NCBI GenBank assembly: GCA_004794785.1
Contig: SJOL01008870.1
Coordinates: 33,163-97,162, forward strand
Reading direction: 5' to 3'
DNA: 64,000 nt
Source of the DNA: Opisthorchis felineus
Lineage: Eukaryota > Platyhelminthes > Trematoda > Opisthorchiida > Opisthorchiidae
The notes beneath the pieces are model-generated. The model saw only the letters and a program-made list of their open reading frames with translations. It was not told the DNA's origin and did no database searches. Every line of letters begins with the position of its first letter. Within the stretch, counting starts at the first letter, position 1. Shown piece by piece: positions 33,997-46,361 of this stretch. Position numbers and translations under genes: made by a program.

Positions 33997-35785
33997 TAAC
34001 AAAACTACTGCTGTCCGTCAGGATAACCGCGTGAAAAATAAGTGAAATAATTAGTGATGCTATTTTCACGGCTATCACTGTTTCATACTGTTTACCTTCC
34101 AGTTACACCCGTTTTTATTCTCTTCCCTCCCAGTATCTTCGTTCCATTGACAAGCACTATATGGTTACTATTGTCTGCGTCGTTGAGTCCCATCTTGTTA
34201 AAACTGCTCGGGTCTTTCGTTCCTCCAAGCGCTTGGTTGTCCCCCCTACAGATTGACCGAAGATCTTAACGACATGTACAGCAGTAGATTGGACCATTTA
34301 CAGAGGGTCCATGCGCCATCTTCAGACTAGTCATCCAGTGTTGCGAAATTGCTGAGTAGATGAGCGGCTGGTTGCCAGTCTTTCGATTTTAGCGGGATCC
34401 GCCCGTACACTCGGACAACTTTCTATTTCAGATTCCCACGGACCGACCTGTCGTGCTTTGGTTCTTACTCATTCACTGTGATCCTGAAATTCATTCTCAA
34501 CTGCCCCTTCTCTGTCAACTGGAGTTTGCTACTCACATCCACTGACGTCTATTCTTATATTTTTGTGCTCTCTGTTCAACAGGTATTGGTCTACCAGACG
34601 TCGGCTTTGTTCGTTAGATTTTAAACATTTCACCCCACACTGTCCTACGAATGTTTTGATCTTTCGTTGATTTCTTTGCACGTGGCGACGGTCTGTTGAA
34701 ACAAGTTCCATCCATACCTGCTCCTGTGCGACCTGTTTTTGAGTATGGTAACGCAGAGGAAACAAGCGCGATCACAAACACAGTCAAGTACAAATAAGGA
34801 ACAAAAACAAACACTTGATTTCACAGAATATTCTGATTAGACTATTTCTGATCTAACCTCTGATCCCGTACCGAACCCCTTGACTTGCTTTTGTTCGAAA
34901 CGCTGCTTCTGTTTCGTTTTGCTATTTTCGCGTCAGCTGCACACTGATTTTCATCTGGTATGCAACATCGCATGTGGCCACCGATTTGCCTACGAGCATT
35001 TGCGACAATATGTCTACCCACACTCGCCACTCGAGCTGATACTTGTGAGAGCAATACTGCCGTAACGTAGGAAACTTGTCCGTAGACGTGACCTTAAGCG
35101 CCTAGCCGGGATAGGGGGCGTTTCATATTATTTTTGTTATTAGTATAATGTCAAGTGAGGATAATTGTCCTCGGACTTTTGCAACGCCAAATTAGCGTTT
35201 AGTTTTCGACCAGCTCAATTCGGACCCTGGAAACCACACATATATTTCAGGCCCCCTCTCATTTCCATTGGTTCCTGGTCAGAAGTACGAAACACAACAA
35301 CAGTAATTCGGAGGGTTAGTAACGGCTTCAACGTTTATGGGGGGATGAACGATTAAAATCGAGTGAGTAGGGAAGCGTTGTTCAGTCGGTCAACTTATCT
35401 CGCATCTTCGACATAGGAACGTAAACTTCTAGGCATTACGATGATATCATCATTAGCTCAGTGAGCTCAAAAAAGTAACGACTTCTGGTAAAAGGTCTCA
35501 ATATGTTTGTAAAAGTCCTGCTTAAGGGTACCAGTAGTTCTGCTTTTTAGTTCTGCTGATCGCTGCGAACAAACGGAAGGGATTTTAGTCGGGTTGTCGG
35601 TGAAATATTTGTTTCAGTTTAAGTGCGAGCGCGGTTCACTGCGAATCTGCTCCAGAAGTGATGTCAACGAAGTTAATATCCTCCATGTTAATTTATCCCA
35701 GCTGTATTTTGCTCATGCTCTGCCGTACTGTCCGTGTAGAGTCGTTTGCGTCAATTACGTGCACGTAACTAGTCTAAACCGCGAA
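33997..35785. other. 3' flank of RanBPM; no gene recognised
   Basis: It presumably holds the 3' UTR at its start. AAATAA-type strips occur near 34038 and 34793, but none is a convincing polyadenylation signal. Open frames here are short and unlike known proteins. Confidence 0.5.
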
Positions 35786-36179
35786 TAGTTCTAGCGCTGA
35801 TGAGGTGTCCACGGTTCCATCGATGCTCCGCCTTCCAGCCCTCTTCAAAGAAGGCGGAGAATCCCCGATGACCAATCTAACAAAACTAATTGGTGCGATA
35901 TGGAGTAAAGAGAAAGTGCCTGCAGAATGGGCATGTCGACAGTTATCCCTATCTTCAAAAAGGGTACGCGGACGCTGTGTGAGAACCACCTTGGCATCAG
36001 CCTGGTAGCTGTGGCATCGAATGTCCTCTCTGGTTCTTATCCTTCGACGGTTGACTGAGCACAGGCAAAGGCAGATCCGTGAAAACCAAGCTGGGTTCCG
36101 TCCTGCAAGAGGATGCATCGATCACATCTTCACCCTCTGACAGATTCTGGAACAGCGACACTGCTTTCAGCAACCAACA

Positions 36180-36301
36180 GTGGTTGTGTTCCTCGATCTG
36201 AAGGCTGCCTTTGACTCTGTGGACCGTCAGGCACTATGGCAGTGTCTGTGGAGCAAAGGTGTCCCCCATAAATTCTTGACCCTCCTTGAGGCGCTGTACG
36301 C
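36180..36301 (+). pseudogene. Reverse transcriptase motif-A region (before the gap)
   Basis: VVFLDLKAAFDSVDRQALWQ is the reverse transcriptase motif A with the first catalytic aspartate (FLDLKAAFD), followed by CLWSKGVPHKFLTLLEALY. It would continue into motif B inside the gap. The same block, degraded to FLDLKSACCCFDRQELWQ, is in the minus-strand piece at 44.7 kb. Confidence 0.85.
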
Positions 36302-37076
36302 NNNNNNNNNNNNNNNNNNNNNNNNNNNNNNNNNNNNNNNNNNNNNNNNNNNNNNNNNNNNNNNNNNNNNNNNNNNNNNNNNNNNNNNNNNNNNNNNNNN
36401 NNNNNNNNNNNNNNNNNNNNNNNNNNNNNNNNNNNNNNNNNNNNNNNNNNNNNNNNNNNNNNNNNNNNNNNNNNNNNNNNNNNNNNNNNNNNNNNNNNNN
36501 NNNNNNNNNNNNNNNNNNNNNNNNNNNNNNNNNNNNNNNNNNNNNNNNNNNNNNNNNNNNNNNNNNNNNNNNNNNNNNNNNNNNNNNNNNNNNNNNNNNN
36601 NNNNNNNNNNNNNNNNNNNNNNNNNNNNNNNNNNNNNNNNNNNNNNNNNNNNNNNNNNNNNNNNNNNNNNNNNNNNNNNNNNNNNNNNNNNNNNNNNNNN
36701 NNNNNNNNNNNNNNNNNNNNNNNNNNNNNNNNNNNNNNNNNNNNNNNNNNNNNNNNNNNNNNNNNNNNNNNNNNNNNNNNNNNNNNNNNNNNNNNNNNNN
36801 NNNNNNNNNNNNNNNNNNNNNNNNNNNNNNNNNNNNNNNNNNNNNNNNNNNNNNNNNNNNNNNNNNNNNNNNNNNNNNNNNNNNNNNNNNNNNNNNNNNN
36901 NNNNNNNNNNNNNNNNNNNNNNNNNNNNNNNNNNNNNNNNNNNNNNNNNNNNNNNNNNNNNNNNNNNNNNNNNNNNNNNNNNNNNNNNNNNNNNNNNNNN
37001 NNNNNNNNNNNNNNNNNNNNNNNNNNNNNNNNNNNNNNNNNNNNNNNNNNNNNNNNNNNNNNNNNNNNNNNNNNNN
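36302..37076. other. Assembly gap, 775 N
   Basis: A run of N inside the retrotransposon. Frames that cross it (over 280 codons on both strands) are artefacts of translating N. The gap size fits a missing middle of the reverse transcriptase, by comparison with the 15.0-16.07 kb copy. Confidence 0.98.
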
Positions 37077-37478
37077 AGGGTTCTTTTCGCACAACCACGT
37101 GAAGGGTGGAAACGAGCCGGGGGAGGCCAAACAATGACTTGGCAGCGAAGTATAAAAGCCATTACCAGCAAACTCAGCTGCGCTGGTCATTGCCGTCTTC
37201 CTGGATGGGGACCCTGAGACGGGACACATGAATGGTTACAGACATGGCCCAGTCGTGCCCTCAATGGCGTTCGTGCATCCAGGCTATTGCCTTCAATGCA
37301 TAGCTCCCTTCCCAATCCGCCCACTTAACAGTCCTGAATTTACGCACCAATTTATCATCTCCCGCCTTCAATGCGCAGCTACCTACCCTCCCCAAGTCAT
37401 CGGTGAACGAAACTGTAGCAGCTACAATCACTACGACAAGTACGCGGTTTCTTACAGCTGATAATAATGATGACGATG

Positions 37479-40400
37479 CTCCGATTAGCCTCATAGCGGA
37501 CGATGCTCCGTGGTACCGGATGGTTGCTAGGATACACCGATAAGCTGCCAGCTTTGTAGCCACTGCACTGTTCAAGCGAAATTCGTCGTTATTGTGGCAA
37601 TGGCCCCAGACTTGTACAGCTTATTATTGGCGCGAGTGGGAAGCAGGTAGGAAGGCTAGGTTGCCTAGCTGCATTACTGATCACTGCCTAACACCGAATT
37701 GAATATCATGATTTTCTATGTACATAGATACCTACATCGTGTGCCTGAGGAACACTATGTTGGTTTTGTTCGCTGAGAGTGTGCATGTGGGACACCATCC
37801 CTATTGGAATTGTTGGGCGACGGATCAGCTTTGTGAATGTTTTTGATCAGATTACAAGACTTATAAACCTCACATCGTCCGCGGGCACCAGGAATGGGGA
37901 GAAGATTGTGAGTTCTACATTACTGTTGATTGTCTGAAATGGATGCAATTCGAGTATTGTTCTTTGCGGTGCCTTAGGTTACGCCAGATTGACTCACTGT
38001 TTGGAATGGTGCCACCGTGTACGACTGTGGTTTCGGTAAAAGAGATATGGACTCGCACCATAGTTTAGTGTAGTGCATGAATCACAATAAATTTGTGGTG
38101 CGTGGGCCGCGTTAGTTTCTGGTCCCGCCTCCTTAGCGGTTTGTGCTCGATAAATATCATTGCGTGATGTGACGCCGATAGATTCTTGTCGTGTATGCTA
38201 ATTTGGAATCTGTTAATGTCAAATTTCGGACTTTGTTTCACTAGTCCATGGTATAATTCGATTTTTCGTCCGCTCATTCGGTGACACTGTGTGCGATTCG
38301 TTGGGAACGACAGGTTGCGCGGAAAAGGACACCACATAACGCTGGTCAGTTTGGCCATTCCCGGACGCGTACAAGTAAGTTTGTCATACTGTCAGCACAC
38401 GATGAAGAACGGTAGAATTTTGATTCCTGCTGACCGTACACATGTTGGATCCTCACTTAGTCTAGTGAGTCAGTGGAAAAACCACCGGCTGTTAACCGAG
38501 TTTGGATGGTTTGTTTCTGAATTTTCCATACAAAACGAACCTGCAAACCCGATGACTACTAGTGCAAAGTTCGGCAGTATGCTGAACTGGTCGAATATCG
38601 AACTCTGGTTATCCACAAAAGCTGCGTAAATCGAGTTGTCAGCAGCACATATTGAACGTCCTCGAATGTCATGTCATGCTGCAAACAAAGTCTCATCAAG
38701 TCCTCGCAGCTCACACTGCGTTGTCTACTGACGAACTGAGATCTATGAAACCCGACGACAACCTTGGTACTGTTTGTTTCAACTGCTTGGCATTTTCTGA
38801 CTAGATTTTTCAGACCTTTTTACTTCCGCTGGCCTATGGACAGGTTATCGAAAATAAATATGTCGTATTTTGTTTTGTTCAGTAATGTTCAGATGACAGA
38901 AGTACACTTCACCTGCGTTATCACCCTCTGTCATCCAAAAGAGTGGCCGCCGATAAGGCTCCCTATCGCGTATTCGGTTAAATCTTCGTGATTGGAAGGG
39001 AATAAATTTATCGTCACATTTATTCGTAGAAGTGGGCATAATAGACGAATAGTGACCATTTTTGTGAACAAATTCTCCCCCCCCCCAAATGTCTACTATC
39101 TGATTTGGTAGCAAAATTTAGCCTACTGTTTTTGGCACAGTTTGTCACAATCCGTTCTGCTCGATTCGTACCTTTGAGAACGCCACAAACAAATTCCGGT
39201 GTCGTCCCAGCAACTTTTGAGTTTGGCGGGCTAGTAAGCAACTCGTCATGATGACGACGAAATATCACCCAGTTGCCATAGCCACATAAACGCCAGAAGA
39301 ACCACTTGCGTCATTTTACGTCATCAATCTGCATCCCCATGTTTGATTTTTTTGTTGGTCTTCTCTCCTGTGCGGTCAGGTGACAAAAAATTGCCGCTTT
39401 GGTGACGTATAGCAGGCGTATATCACTTTTTTCGTGGGCTTGCCTCGTGAAATTTCAACCAATCAGTAAATTTCACTCCAGGGTGGTTGGTTAAAGCTGT
39501 TGAGATGCAAGAAAACGATCAACTGGGTGGACTTTTCTATAGCGTGTTCAATACCACTGTAAAACCCAGTAGCGAATGCACCCGTTTGACGTAGAGTCGA
39601 ATCGGACAGAAAATGACCGAAACTGACGGAGGTAAGACGAGAGATACAATGGAAGAGACAACTGAGGTAGGTTGCGGGTATGGTTTTAGTGGGCCATTAT
39701 ATTGCGCCAATGTACTCTAGTATACAGTGATGTATGGCCTGAAACTGTAGTCAGGTGGTCGGAAGCCGCGGTACAATTTCAGCACTACCTAATCCGGTGA
39801 ACTGTCATGTGACACTTTAGATTAGGATGACTTGCAAATTCAAATCGGACCACAGTAATCCCCTAAAGCCAAGCTATTCGCCCAGGATACGCCACAGCAA
39901 CTATTCTTTGCAAGTTTTCCATAGGAAGGCATCCCACGCCTCCCTAGGACCCCATAGCTTAGTCCCCCGCAGAACGATTTTACTCCAGAAGGAAGACTAT
40001 CAATCCGGTTACTTGCAAAAAATGACACAAAACTGTAGGTTCAAGAACCAAATCACGGGTTTGGAAATTATGAATTCGGAACACAATCCCACCTGTTGAT
40101 GGTTTCTAAACTGATAAACTCGCTGGATAAATTTGAATTCTAATCCGGGTTTGCAAATGACACTTCGTGATCCTTGATACTGAAGAGGCTCTTTTGGCTT
40201 CTTAATTCGAACAGTATTATTTATGTTACAGTTGATTCTGACAGATTATCCCCGCACCACTGACTGGTTTCAATGTATGTTTCAGAAGACAACAGTTTCG
40301 TGGTAACTACTGGTGCTCACTACACGTGCAAGTGAGGAAACAAGGCCTTCGTAAAAAGTGGGAAGAAAGGGAATCGTTGGGAATCCACGGAAAAAGGTCT

Positions 40401-41288
40401 GATATCCTCGGAATAAACCATCAAGGACAAGGTAACCACACCTTCGAACAGTATGGAAATGAAGGCATCTGGGTATTTTGTTGAAATTGATATGGTTTCC
40501 ATGCAAACACCGCCAAAGGCAGAATCAGCGCACACTGACAGGCAAAAATTGTCCCGATTTTTCGGCTTGAAAGTAACGGCATGCTGACAAATTGGGTTAG
40601 TTACCTGCCATGTCCTGTAGGATTTACAGCTACGCGCAGGGAGAATCACATTAGCTGCAGCCATATAAGTGTTAAGTAGCTTGCAGATTGACTGTAGCTT
40701 GTTTCGCTTCACATTACATTGTCATTGTCAGTCCACTGCAAGATTTCCTGATTGAGTTCATCGAGCGGAAATTAAAACTCTCTTTGGTAGGTCGTATTTG
40801 GGCATGTCCCAATTTCCTTGACTTTATAAACCTTGCATTTTGAGCTGGTGATTCTGATGTATCACTAAGTACTGGTGTGCGCGCCATTTTCTCGTATACG
40901 TGCTACACCAAGCCAACTCCTGCTATATTACAATAGCCCCGTTGTCAAATGAATGAAGATAGAATAGAAGCAAGTAATACTTCAAATTGCGGTAGATTTC
41001 ATGAGAACGTCTTTTCTCCAATTGTACGACCAGGGTCTACTTTTGAGCTTAAATCCTGTAAGGATGAACGAGTATCGTTCTAAACCTACCAGTAATCTTA
41101 CGTCGACACTCCTTAAACCCATTATGGAAGATTACTGTCAATTGGGAACTTTCCGGTCCTTGGGGTCAGAAAGGCACCGTGGATCACTGCAGTCCACTCA
41201 ACTGCGAACTTAGGAAACTAATCACCAAATATCGGGTGAACACGAGTAGAGATAACTGAGTACGAGTTAGGCAGTGTTGTGGAATATA
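37479..41288. other. Intergenic, no gene recognised
   Basis: About 3.8 kb. The longest frames (38291-38629 plus, 112 codons; 40320-40712 minus, 130 codons) have no motif I recognise and are within the chance range for this sequence. A C10 run lies near 39077. No repeats shared with the rest of the window were noticed. Confidence 0.5.
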
Positions 41289-41390
41289 GGTAGCTCGGGT
41301 GCGCTGCTTGGTTGTTGGTCTGTTCGCCGAGCTTGGCAGTTGGATTGCAAAAGTTTCCTCACCAACTGAGGTGACATCGTCGGTGCAGGG
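41289..41390 (-). repeat. Single-arm copy of the 17.4-kb foldback repeat (reverse)
   Basis: GGTAGCTCGGGTGCGCTG, CTGTTCGCCGAGCTTGGCAG and TGACATCGTCGGTGCA follow the left arm at 17406-17520. On the minus strand the core hairpin is CACCTCAGTTGGTG, perfectly paired, between CCGACGATGT and AGGAAAC. The hairpin loop differs from the 17.4-kb copy while the stem is kept. Confidence 0.75.
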
Positions 41391-41409
41391 TTGAGTGAGA
41401 CCCGCTCAC

Positions 41410-41582
41410 ACTGCTGATTGGGTGCTCATGACCGAAGGGTTAAGTGTTCAAGCTACTATCTGGGAGGTCGCGGGTTCGAGACTCCCTGGAGTATTGTGGG
41501 ATGCGCACTGCTGATGATTTCCGAAAAGGATGCAACAACCATACAGTGCTTTCCGGTTTTCAGCATTGATTAGCTTCAATTA
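41410..41582 (+). repeat. Probable tRNA-derived SINE, another family
   Basis: TCATGACCGAAGGGTTAAGTG (box-A-like) and GTCGCGGGTTCGAGACTCC (box-B-like) lie about 35 bases apart, followed by a body to about 41582. There is one copy only, so the family assignment is weak. Confidence 0.45.
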
Positions 41583-44199
41583 AAGGACGAAATCATTAGA
41601 ATCCCCAAATCTCATGCTAGCAACAGTACAGCTATCTATTTATTGCAAAATTGAAAACCGGCCACATTAAAAGAACACGTTTTTTTAGCTGTAACAAAAT
41701 TTCAAGCACAGAATCTATATGATGGAGCAGGGAGGGTCAATTTAGACTGGTGGCTCGTGCGGAACTGTGACCAGCACACAGCCAGTCGTTAAAATCTTTA
41801 GGAAGTACCTGGATGGCGGTTCGTTTGTTTTCCGGGCTGGGCAATCTGTCTCCAGACGAGATTATATAGTCAACGCGTTGTTAGGGAGCGGACTGGAGCG
41901 TGGCGGTGCGTCAATAGCAAGTATCGGAGTATATATCGACGGTATCATAAAAGTCTATAGGTGGGCCACGTCGTTATGCGCAAGCATTAAATATTTAGCC
42001 GGTTATTTGTCCAAATTATATCAGGCACAAATGATGATAGGAAACTATCGCCAGTGGTTCACCAAAACTGAGATGGTATTTCAGCTTAAAGGCTATGTAA
42101 ATCGAGTCTAAAGAAAATATCTCGTATGACTATGGATCAATTTTCTGTTGTTCTTATTCCATCAACACGGGGTTATGGTAAATATTGACGTAGTTCGCCG
42201 CGCTTGCTCTTCAGAAGTGGTCTATGTTCCATAAAGAGTGCGCAGCACAAACTCCGTAAAGCTCTGGTGCACTTTGGTTCGATGTTCCAAATAAGGTGTA
42301 ACAAACTTACATTTACATTATATTGTTTCTTATGTATAAGAACAGGCAGAAACAAATCAAATATCGGCAAATTTCACTTTCATGTTGAGTTCCCCGTTGT
42401 GTAGATACTCTTCAATGCCAGGGTTAGAGCATAAACGCTTTTTTGTTCGTCCAGTTTCACAAATCTTATTGGTCTTCGTGTTTAGAGCACACTGAGAGCG
42501 ATGCAGAAAGCACCGTTGTCCTCGCTCGAACACACGCTGCATTCTTTACATGCGCCTTATTTGCTCACCTCCCACAACAAAAAGGCCAATAAAACTATCA
42601 GATCTGGAACCAGAGAAATGCACTATCTAAATCCGGAATTATCTTACCTTTTCCCGCCATCTCTGATGTGTAGTGGAAGAGTCGAGGGCTTTACCATCTG
42701 TTCTGTGTTATATGTTCTATTGATGTTATTAACTGGAGTGGCAGCATACATTATGTCGGTGCCTCCAGCCACCGGTGCAGATAATTCACTGAAATTCCAC
42801 TACACCATTCTTTCCTGTATGCCCTGACGTGCGTCATCGGCGTCACCGCATGCTTCCACTTTTTTTCTGCCTGCGGGGTACTGTAGCACAGTTCGTTATG
42901 ACAAAATTTGTCACTTGATTCGAGTTCCCTTACGTGGACAAAATCTTCGACTACGTTTTACCGATGTGTCGCTGATTTGACTGATCGCTAGTAGCATTGA
43001 TAGCAGTCTTGTTTAGCGTCGCTGAATATGTATGGATTATTTTGATCATTTGTTGATGGTCCAAGCAGATCTTTCAAGTACTAAAACAGAAGGCTGTATA
43101 TTCAAAAGTTACTTATTTTAGCTCACTTTCATAGGCCGTCAGATGTGAACCTCCGACATTCTGTTTGATTTTACTGACCTGCACTTGACGCTATTAGCCC
43201 AGCGGTCATCATTATCTTGATGCTGTAAAGGTCATCAAACGGCATGGATGATGACCCCAGTGGTCTTAATCGCAAACTTGTCAGCATGCTGGAAGGCATT
43301 AATCCCACTTAAGTACTGTATTAAGATTTCTCAGTGGTGAAACAGCGGTTTGGAGTGAACAACGAACGAAGTCCAATGGGACTGTCATCAGGACAGCCAT
43401 CCACCAGAAAAAAACCAGAGGGTCCTGAGACCGCAAGTATGATGAATAGCAAAAGAAACAGCTTCTGTTAAGTTTGCTTTTTCCTGAATGCTCGAGGGTG
43501 GTTACTCCATCAATGGCTGCCAGTAACTGCATTGTCTGCCAACCGTTCGTGTTTGTAAAAACTTAGCTTTTAATCATTTCTTTCTTTCACCTCCAAATTC
43601 GAAGTTGGGTTAGACAAACAGCCTTTTTTCAACAATCTGACAAGCACAGTAATAGTCTCGCTTGAAAACTCTGGTACCGACGTTATAATAGGGTCGAACT
43701 ATGGTGCGCATATAGTCGATCGCCTTGTCGTGATTTGCAGTTGCCATATCTATTGTGACCGGACTTGGATGCTGCTTCTGAGGTTAGTGTGCAGGAGTAA
43801 AGTCGTACCGAGGCCTCAAAACGTCATTCAACTGACCGTGTCACAGGTACTGCTGTGATCAAAAATTCAGCAGGTTCAGTATTGTGAAGACAGTTTCCGA
43901 GTAGTTGATCTGCAAATCTCCATTATTGTATGAAAAACATCGAATTCCGCCCGATTTCAGCTTGAAAGCACAAGCCAAAAAACAGAAGACGGTCACGTCT
44001 TCTATCAGGTTGAATGTATAAAAAAGCTTGTTTATTTAGAGAGTTGGGATCCTTTTTTGTTAACGCGTGGAAGTATAAGGAGCTTTCATCACCAGGACCG
44101 AAACTCTGCTGTCCACCTCGCAGAGATGATTGAATGGTGGTTGAGAACTTGATTTGATCTGACTAGTGAGTTTTGCAACCTCAGAGCCAACTTAGACGG
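41583..44199. other. Intergenic, no gene recognised
   Basis: The 114-codon frame at 41767-42111 (+) and the 108-codon frame at 42501-42827 (+) carry no motif that I know. I see no repeats in this stretch that recur elsewhere in the window. Confidence 0.5.
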
Positions 44200-44440
44200 A
44201 CGGATGGATGGACTAGGGGCTGGAGACGCTGCAGGATTTGGTTGTTAATCGACGCCAATGATGGTCTTGTTTTCCCTTTCTATCCAGATTGTATGAATGA
44301 GTGCTGGGAGTTGTAGGCATTTCGGACTGGTTGTGGCAGGCTACTTTTATTTTTTCTTCACAATAAAGCTTTCACATAAGTTACAGTTGTATGGCAGCGA
44401 ACAACTGATGTTCTGCTGTCGATGGTGATGATGATAACCC
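44200..44440 (+). mobile_element. RTE-like retrotransposon, extreme 3'-end fragment
   Basis: GGCTGGAGACGCTGCAGGAT, GAATGAGTGCTGGGAGTTGT, GTTGTATGGCAGC and the tail GATGGTGATGATGATAA repeat, in order, the last codons and 3' UTR of the copies at 22.2-22.45 kb and 14.86-15.1 kb (reverse). Only about 240 bases are left: a severe 5' truncation. Confidence 0.78.
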
Positions 44441-44479
44441 AAACGAACTCAAATCCCATCTGGGTAGTTGTTAGAGGCA

Positions 44480-45240
44480 GGTGAAGGACAGCCAAGCAGC
44501 ACGTCGATTACAAAGTTAAAGAGAAAGGATAAGAGAGTATATCCCTGCCTGACATCATTGGGGGGAGGCTTTACCGTAGACAGGTACAACTCCGCGCAGA
44601 GAGTCATATGGTGCCTCTATAAGAGACAAGAATATGGTAGGGGCACCCTTCATCGACGGATGTTGCCACAGTTCCTGACGATCAAAGCAACAGCAAGCAG
44701 ACTTGAGATCGAGAAAGACGATCATTATTGGCCATTGGAAGGAGTGGCGGAGTTCCAGCACCTGTCATAAAGTGAAGATATGTACGACCATTGCAACCCC
44801 GGCCAGGAAGAAACCAAGCTTGATTCTTGCAAATCTGACTCTTCCGATGGTTGAATAACCTTTGAAGGATAATACCAGAGAGCACCTTGGAACATTTACC
44901 CACTAGGCTGAAATTCCGGTTGTTTTCGCAGGGTGTTCTTACACCCTCGTTGAAAATAGGATTCACCATCGTGGAGCTCCATTCTATCGGTCTTTTTCGC
45001 TCATTCTACCTACTTTCGAGTAGGGCCACGGTGTAGTAACCACCTTCTTTGAAGAGTGCAGGATGCAAACTGCCTGGACCAGGTGCTCTGTTATGTTGAA
45101 GCAATGACACTGCACAGTGGACTTCCGTTGCCGATGTTAGACTGGTATGGACGTTTCACCCGAGTTCACTTGGTCCTTTCAGAGGTTGAATTAGCGGGGG
45201 TCAGCTGAACTGTTCTTCAAAGTGTACAGTCAGTCATTCA
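44480..45240 (-). mobile_element. RTE-like reverse transcriptase fragment (reverse), head against head with the 44.2-kb piece
   Basis: On the minus strand, from 45.24 kb down: a decayed linker; VNPIFNEGVRTPCENNRNFS (fingers) at about 44966-44907; LSGIILQRLFNHRKSQICKN; FLPGRGCNGRTY; the motif-A region IVFLDLKSACCCFDRQELWQ, where the catalytic-region FDS is CCF; FLSLIEAPYDSLRG. It ends where motif B would start, so the 3' part is missing. Two frameshifts. The adjoining 44.2-kb piece is the opposite strand's 3' end, so these are two separate remnants or one inverted rearrangement. Confidence 0.78.
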
Positions 45241-45717
45241 AGACAACGATTTTTGAATGGGCTGAGTTCTCATCTTTTTCGGAGACCGTTTCCATGACAC
45301 CCACCATCCTCGGGTTAGCTAGAATGGGGTTTGACTGTTTCCTGTTACAAAAGCTCTCTCCAATTCTTTGGCTTTTACAATCCACCACTGCTCTCTATCA
45401 CTCCTTCGGCCCTTCATTACTAGGCATTTTAGGGATCCTCGTGAGTAATCATAGTCGTCTGTTGCTGGTAGGGTTTTTCTGGCTTCAATAAGAGCTTTTG
45501 ATCATGACGAGACCCAGTGTTCATCGGGGTGTGCGAGCGACCTCCATTAGACAGTATCAAAGACTGTGAGTATGGCTTACTTTACCATTTTTAGTTGCCA
45601 TCCAAATCATTGCTATTCTGACCAAGTTCTGGGAGCTCCTCAGTTAACTGGACACGATTTGTTGGCGACGAACTGAATGGCTCTGCGTCAACCGATGTGT
45701 TCGAGAAGCAAATTATT
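45241..45717. other. Intergenic spacer
   Basis: No repeat or coding signal recognised. Confidence 0.45.
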
Positions 45718-45880
45718 ATTCTGGTGAGTCCACACGAAAGGAGAGAAGCACTGGACTCAAGTTTCGCTCTTATTAGAGCTCATCTGCAGTGCATATCCAA
45801 TGGCCGTGCCGGGGTTTGAACACCGTACACTTGACATGCGAGGCGATCCTGATATCACTACTCCATCAGTGCACGTTGGA
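45718..45880 (-). repeat. tRNA-derived SINE, family 2 (reverse)
   Basis: In reverse complement the head reads GGAGTAGTGATATCAGGATC and GTGTTCAAACCCCGGCACGG, then the body GCATATGCACTG-like and GAGCTCTAATAAGAGCG, ending GTGGACTCACCAGAATAAT. It matches 46201-46360 (+) and 58679-58835 (reverse). Confidence 0.8.
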
Positions 45881-45904
45881 CGCATTGAATTTTCACGTCT
45901 GAAC

Positions 45905-45936
45905 GGGCGAACGTTTACACGTGAACACGTTCGCCC
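45905..45936. repeat. 32-base imperfect palindrome at the inner end of the SINE arm
   Basis: GGGCGAACGTTTACAC pairs with GTGAACACGTTCGCCC at 14 of 16 positions with no spacer. It lies exactly between SINE family 2 flank sequence and the repeat unit starting at 45930. Confidence 0.8.
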
Positions 45937-46026
45937 AGGACAGGAGGACGACCGTTCAAACGAGAGTGATCTGAGTATGAACAATACATATCCCGCAAAC
46001 CCCACAACAGATATCAAAAACGTTAT
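45930..46026 (+). repeat. Dispersed repeat unit, copy 1 of the 46-kb composite
   Basis: CGCCCAGGACAGGAGGACGA, TTCAAACGAGAGTGATCTGA and CATATCCCGCAAACCCCAC. It is directly repeated at 46362-46452 and partly at 6268-6358. Confidence 0.8.
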
Positions 46027-46142
46027 CCAGCGGGTTTCAAGCGTCTGTGGCGCTAACTGACTGGGAAGTCCTGACAGGCGGGTCAATCGATAGTCACAAG
46101 CAGGGTCGTCGTTCGATGATGAGTCGGGCACACCAATCACAT

Positions 46143-46360
46143 CGCTCAAGCGTGAACACGTTCACCTGTTCAGACATGAAAATTCAGATGCGTCCAACGT
46201 GCCCTGGTGGAGTAGTGGTAACACGCTCGCCTCGCATGTCAGGTGTCCAGAGTTCAGACCCCGGCACGGCCATTGGATATGCACTGCTTGTGAGCTCCAA
46301 TAAGAGCAAAACTCGAGCCCAGCGTTTTCCCCCTTTGATGTGGACTCACCAGAATAATTA
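46143..46360 (+). repeat. tRNA-derived SINE, family 2, with 5' flank shared with 45.9 kb
   Basis: The tRNA-like head starts at 46201: GCCCTGGTGGAGTAGTGG (box A) and CAGAGTTCAGACCCCGGC (box B), spacing as in a tRNA. The body includes GCACTGCTTGTGAGCTCC and ends GTGGACTCACCAGAATAATT. The flank 46143-46200 (GTGAACACGTTCACCTGTTC, AATTCAGATGCGTCCAACGT) is the inverted copy of 45876-45930. Confidence 0.8.
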
Positions 46361-46361
46361 T

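Larger units (their letters stand above)
35786..37478 (+). mobile_element. RTE-like non-LTR retrotransposon, 5'-truncated, interrupted by an assembly gap
   Basis: It starts in the linker before the reverse transcriptase (LPALFKEGGESPMTNLTKLI) and continues through the fingers (GFRPARGCIDHIF when frames are joined by eye near 36100) to VVFLDLKAAFDSVDRQALWQ at 36183-36245. After the gap, the C-terminal region reads GWKRAGGGQTMTWQRSIKAI and LPGWGP. The 3' UTR ends in TGATAATAATGATGACGATG at about 37460-37478. Two or more frameshifts precede the gap. Orientation is the same as RanBPM, 1.8 kb downstream of its stop. Confidence 0.82.

Noticed and set aside
33997..34269. Plus frames just after the RanBPM stop as extra coding sequence
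   Set aside because: They need a frame change without a splice signal and have no family match.
36130..37229. Several frames of 280-345 codons on both strands
   Set aside because: They are made of translated N from the 775-base gap; only the short ends are real sequence.
40320..40712. 130-codon minus frame
   Set aside because: No motif, no repeat support, and comparable frames occur by chance across the window.
41767..42111. 114-codon plus frame
   Set aside because: No recognised domain and no splice or homology support.
45757..46149. 130-codon minus frame with the peptide ISVVGFAGYVLFILRSLSFE
   Set aside because: The same peptide recurs at 46254-46451 because both are translations of the repeat units; it is not a host protein.
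46201..46271. tRNA-Gly-like gene
   Set aside because: The tRNA-like head is shared with three other SINE copies and lacks a clean cloverleaf.
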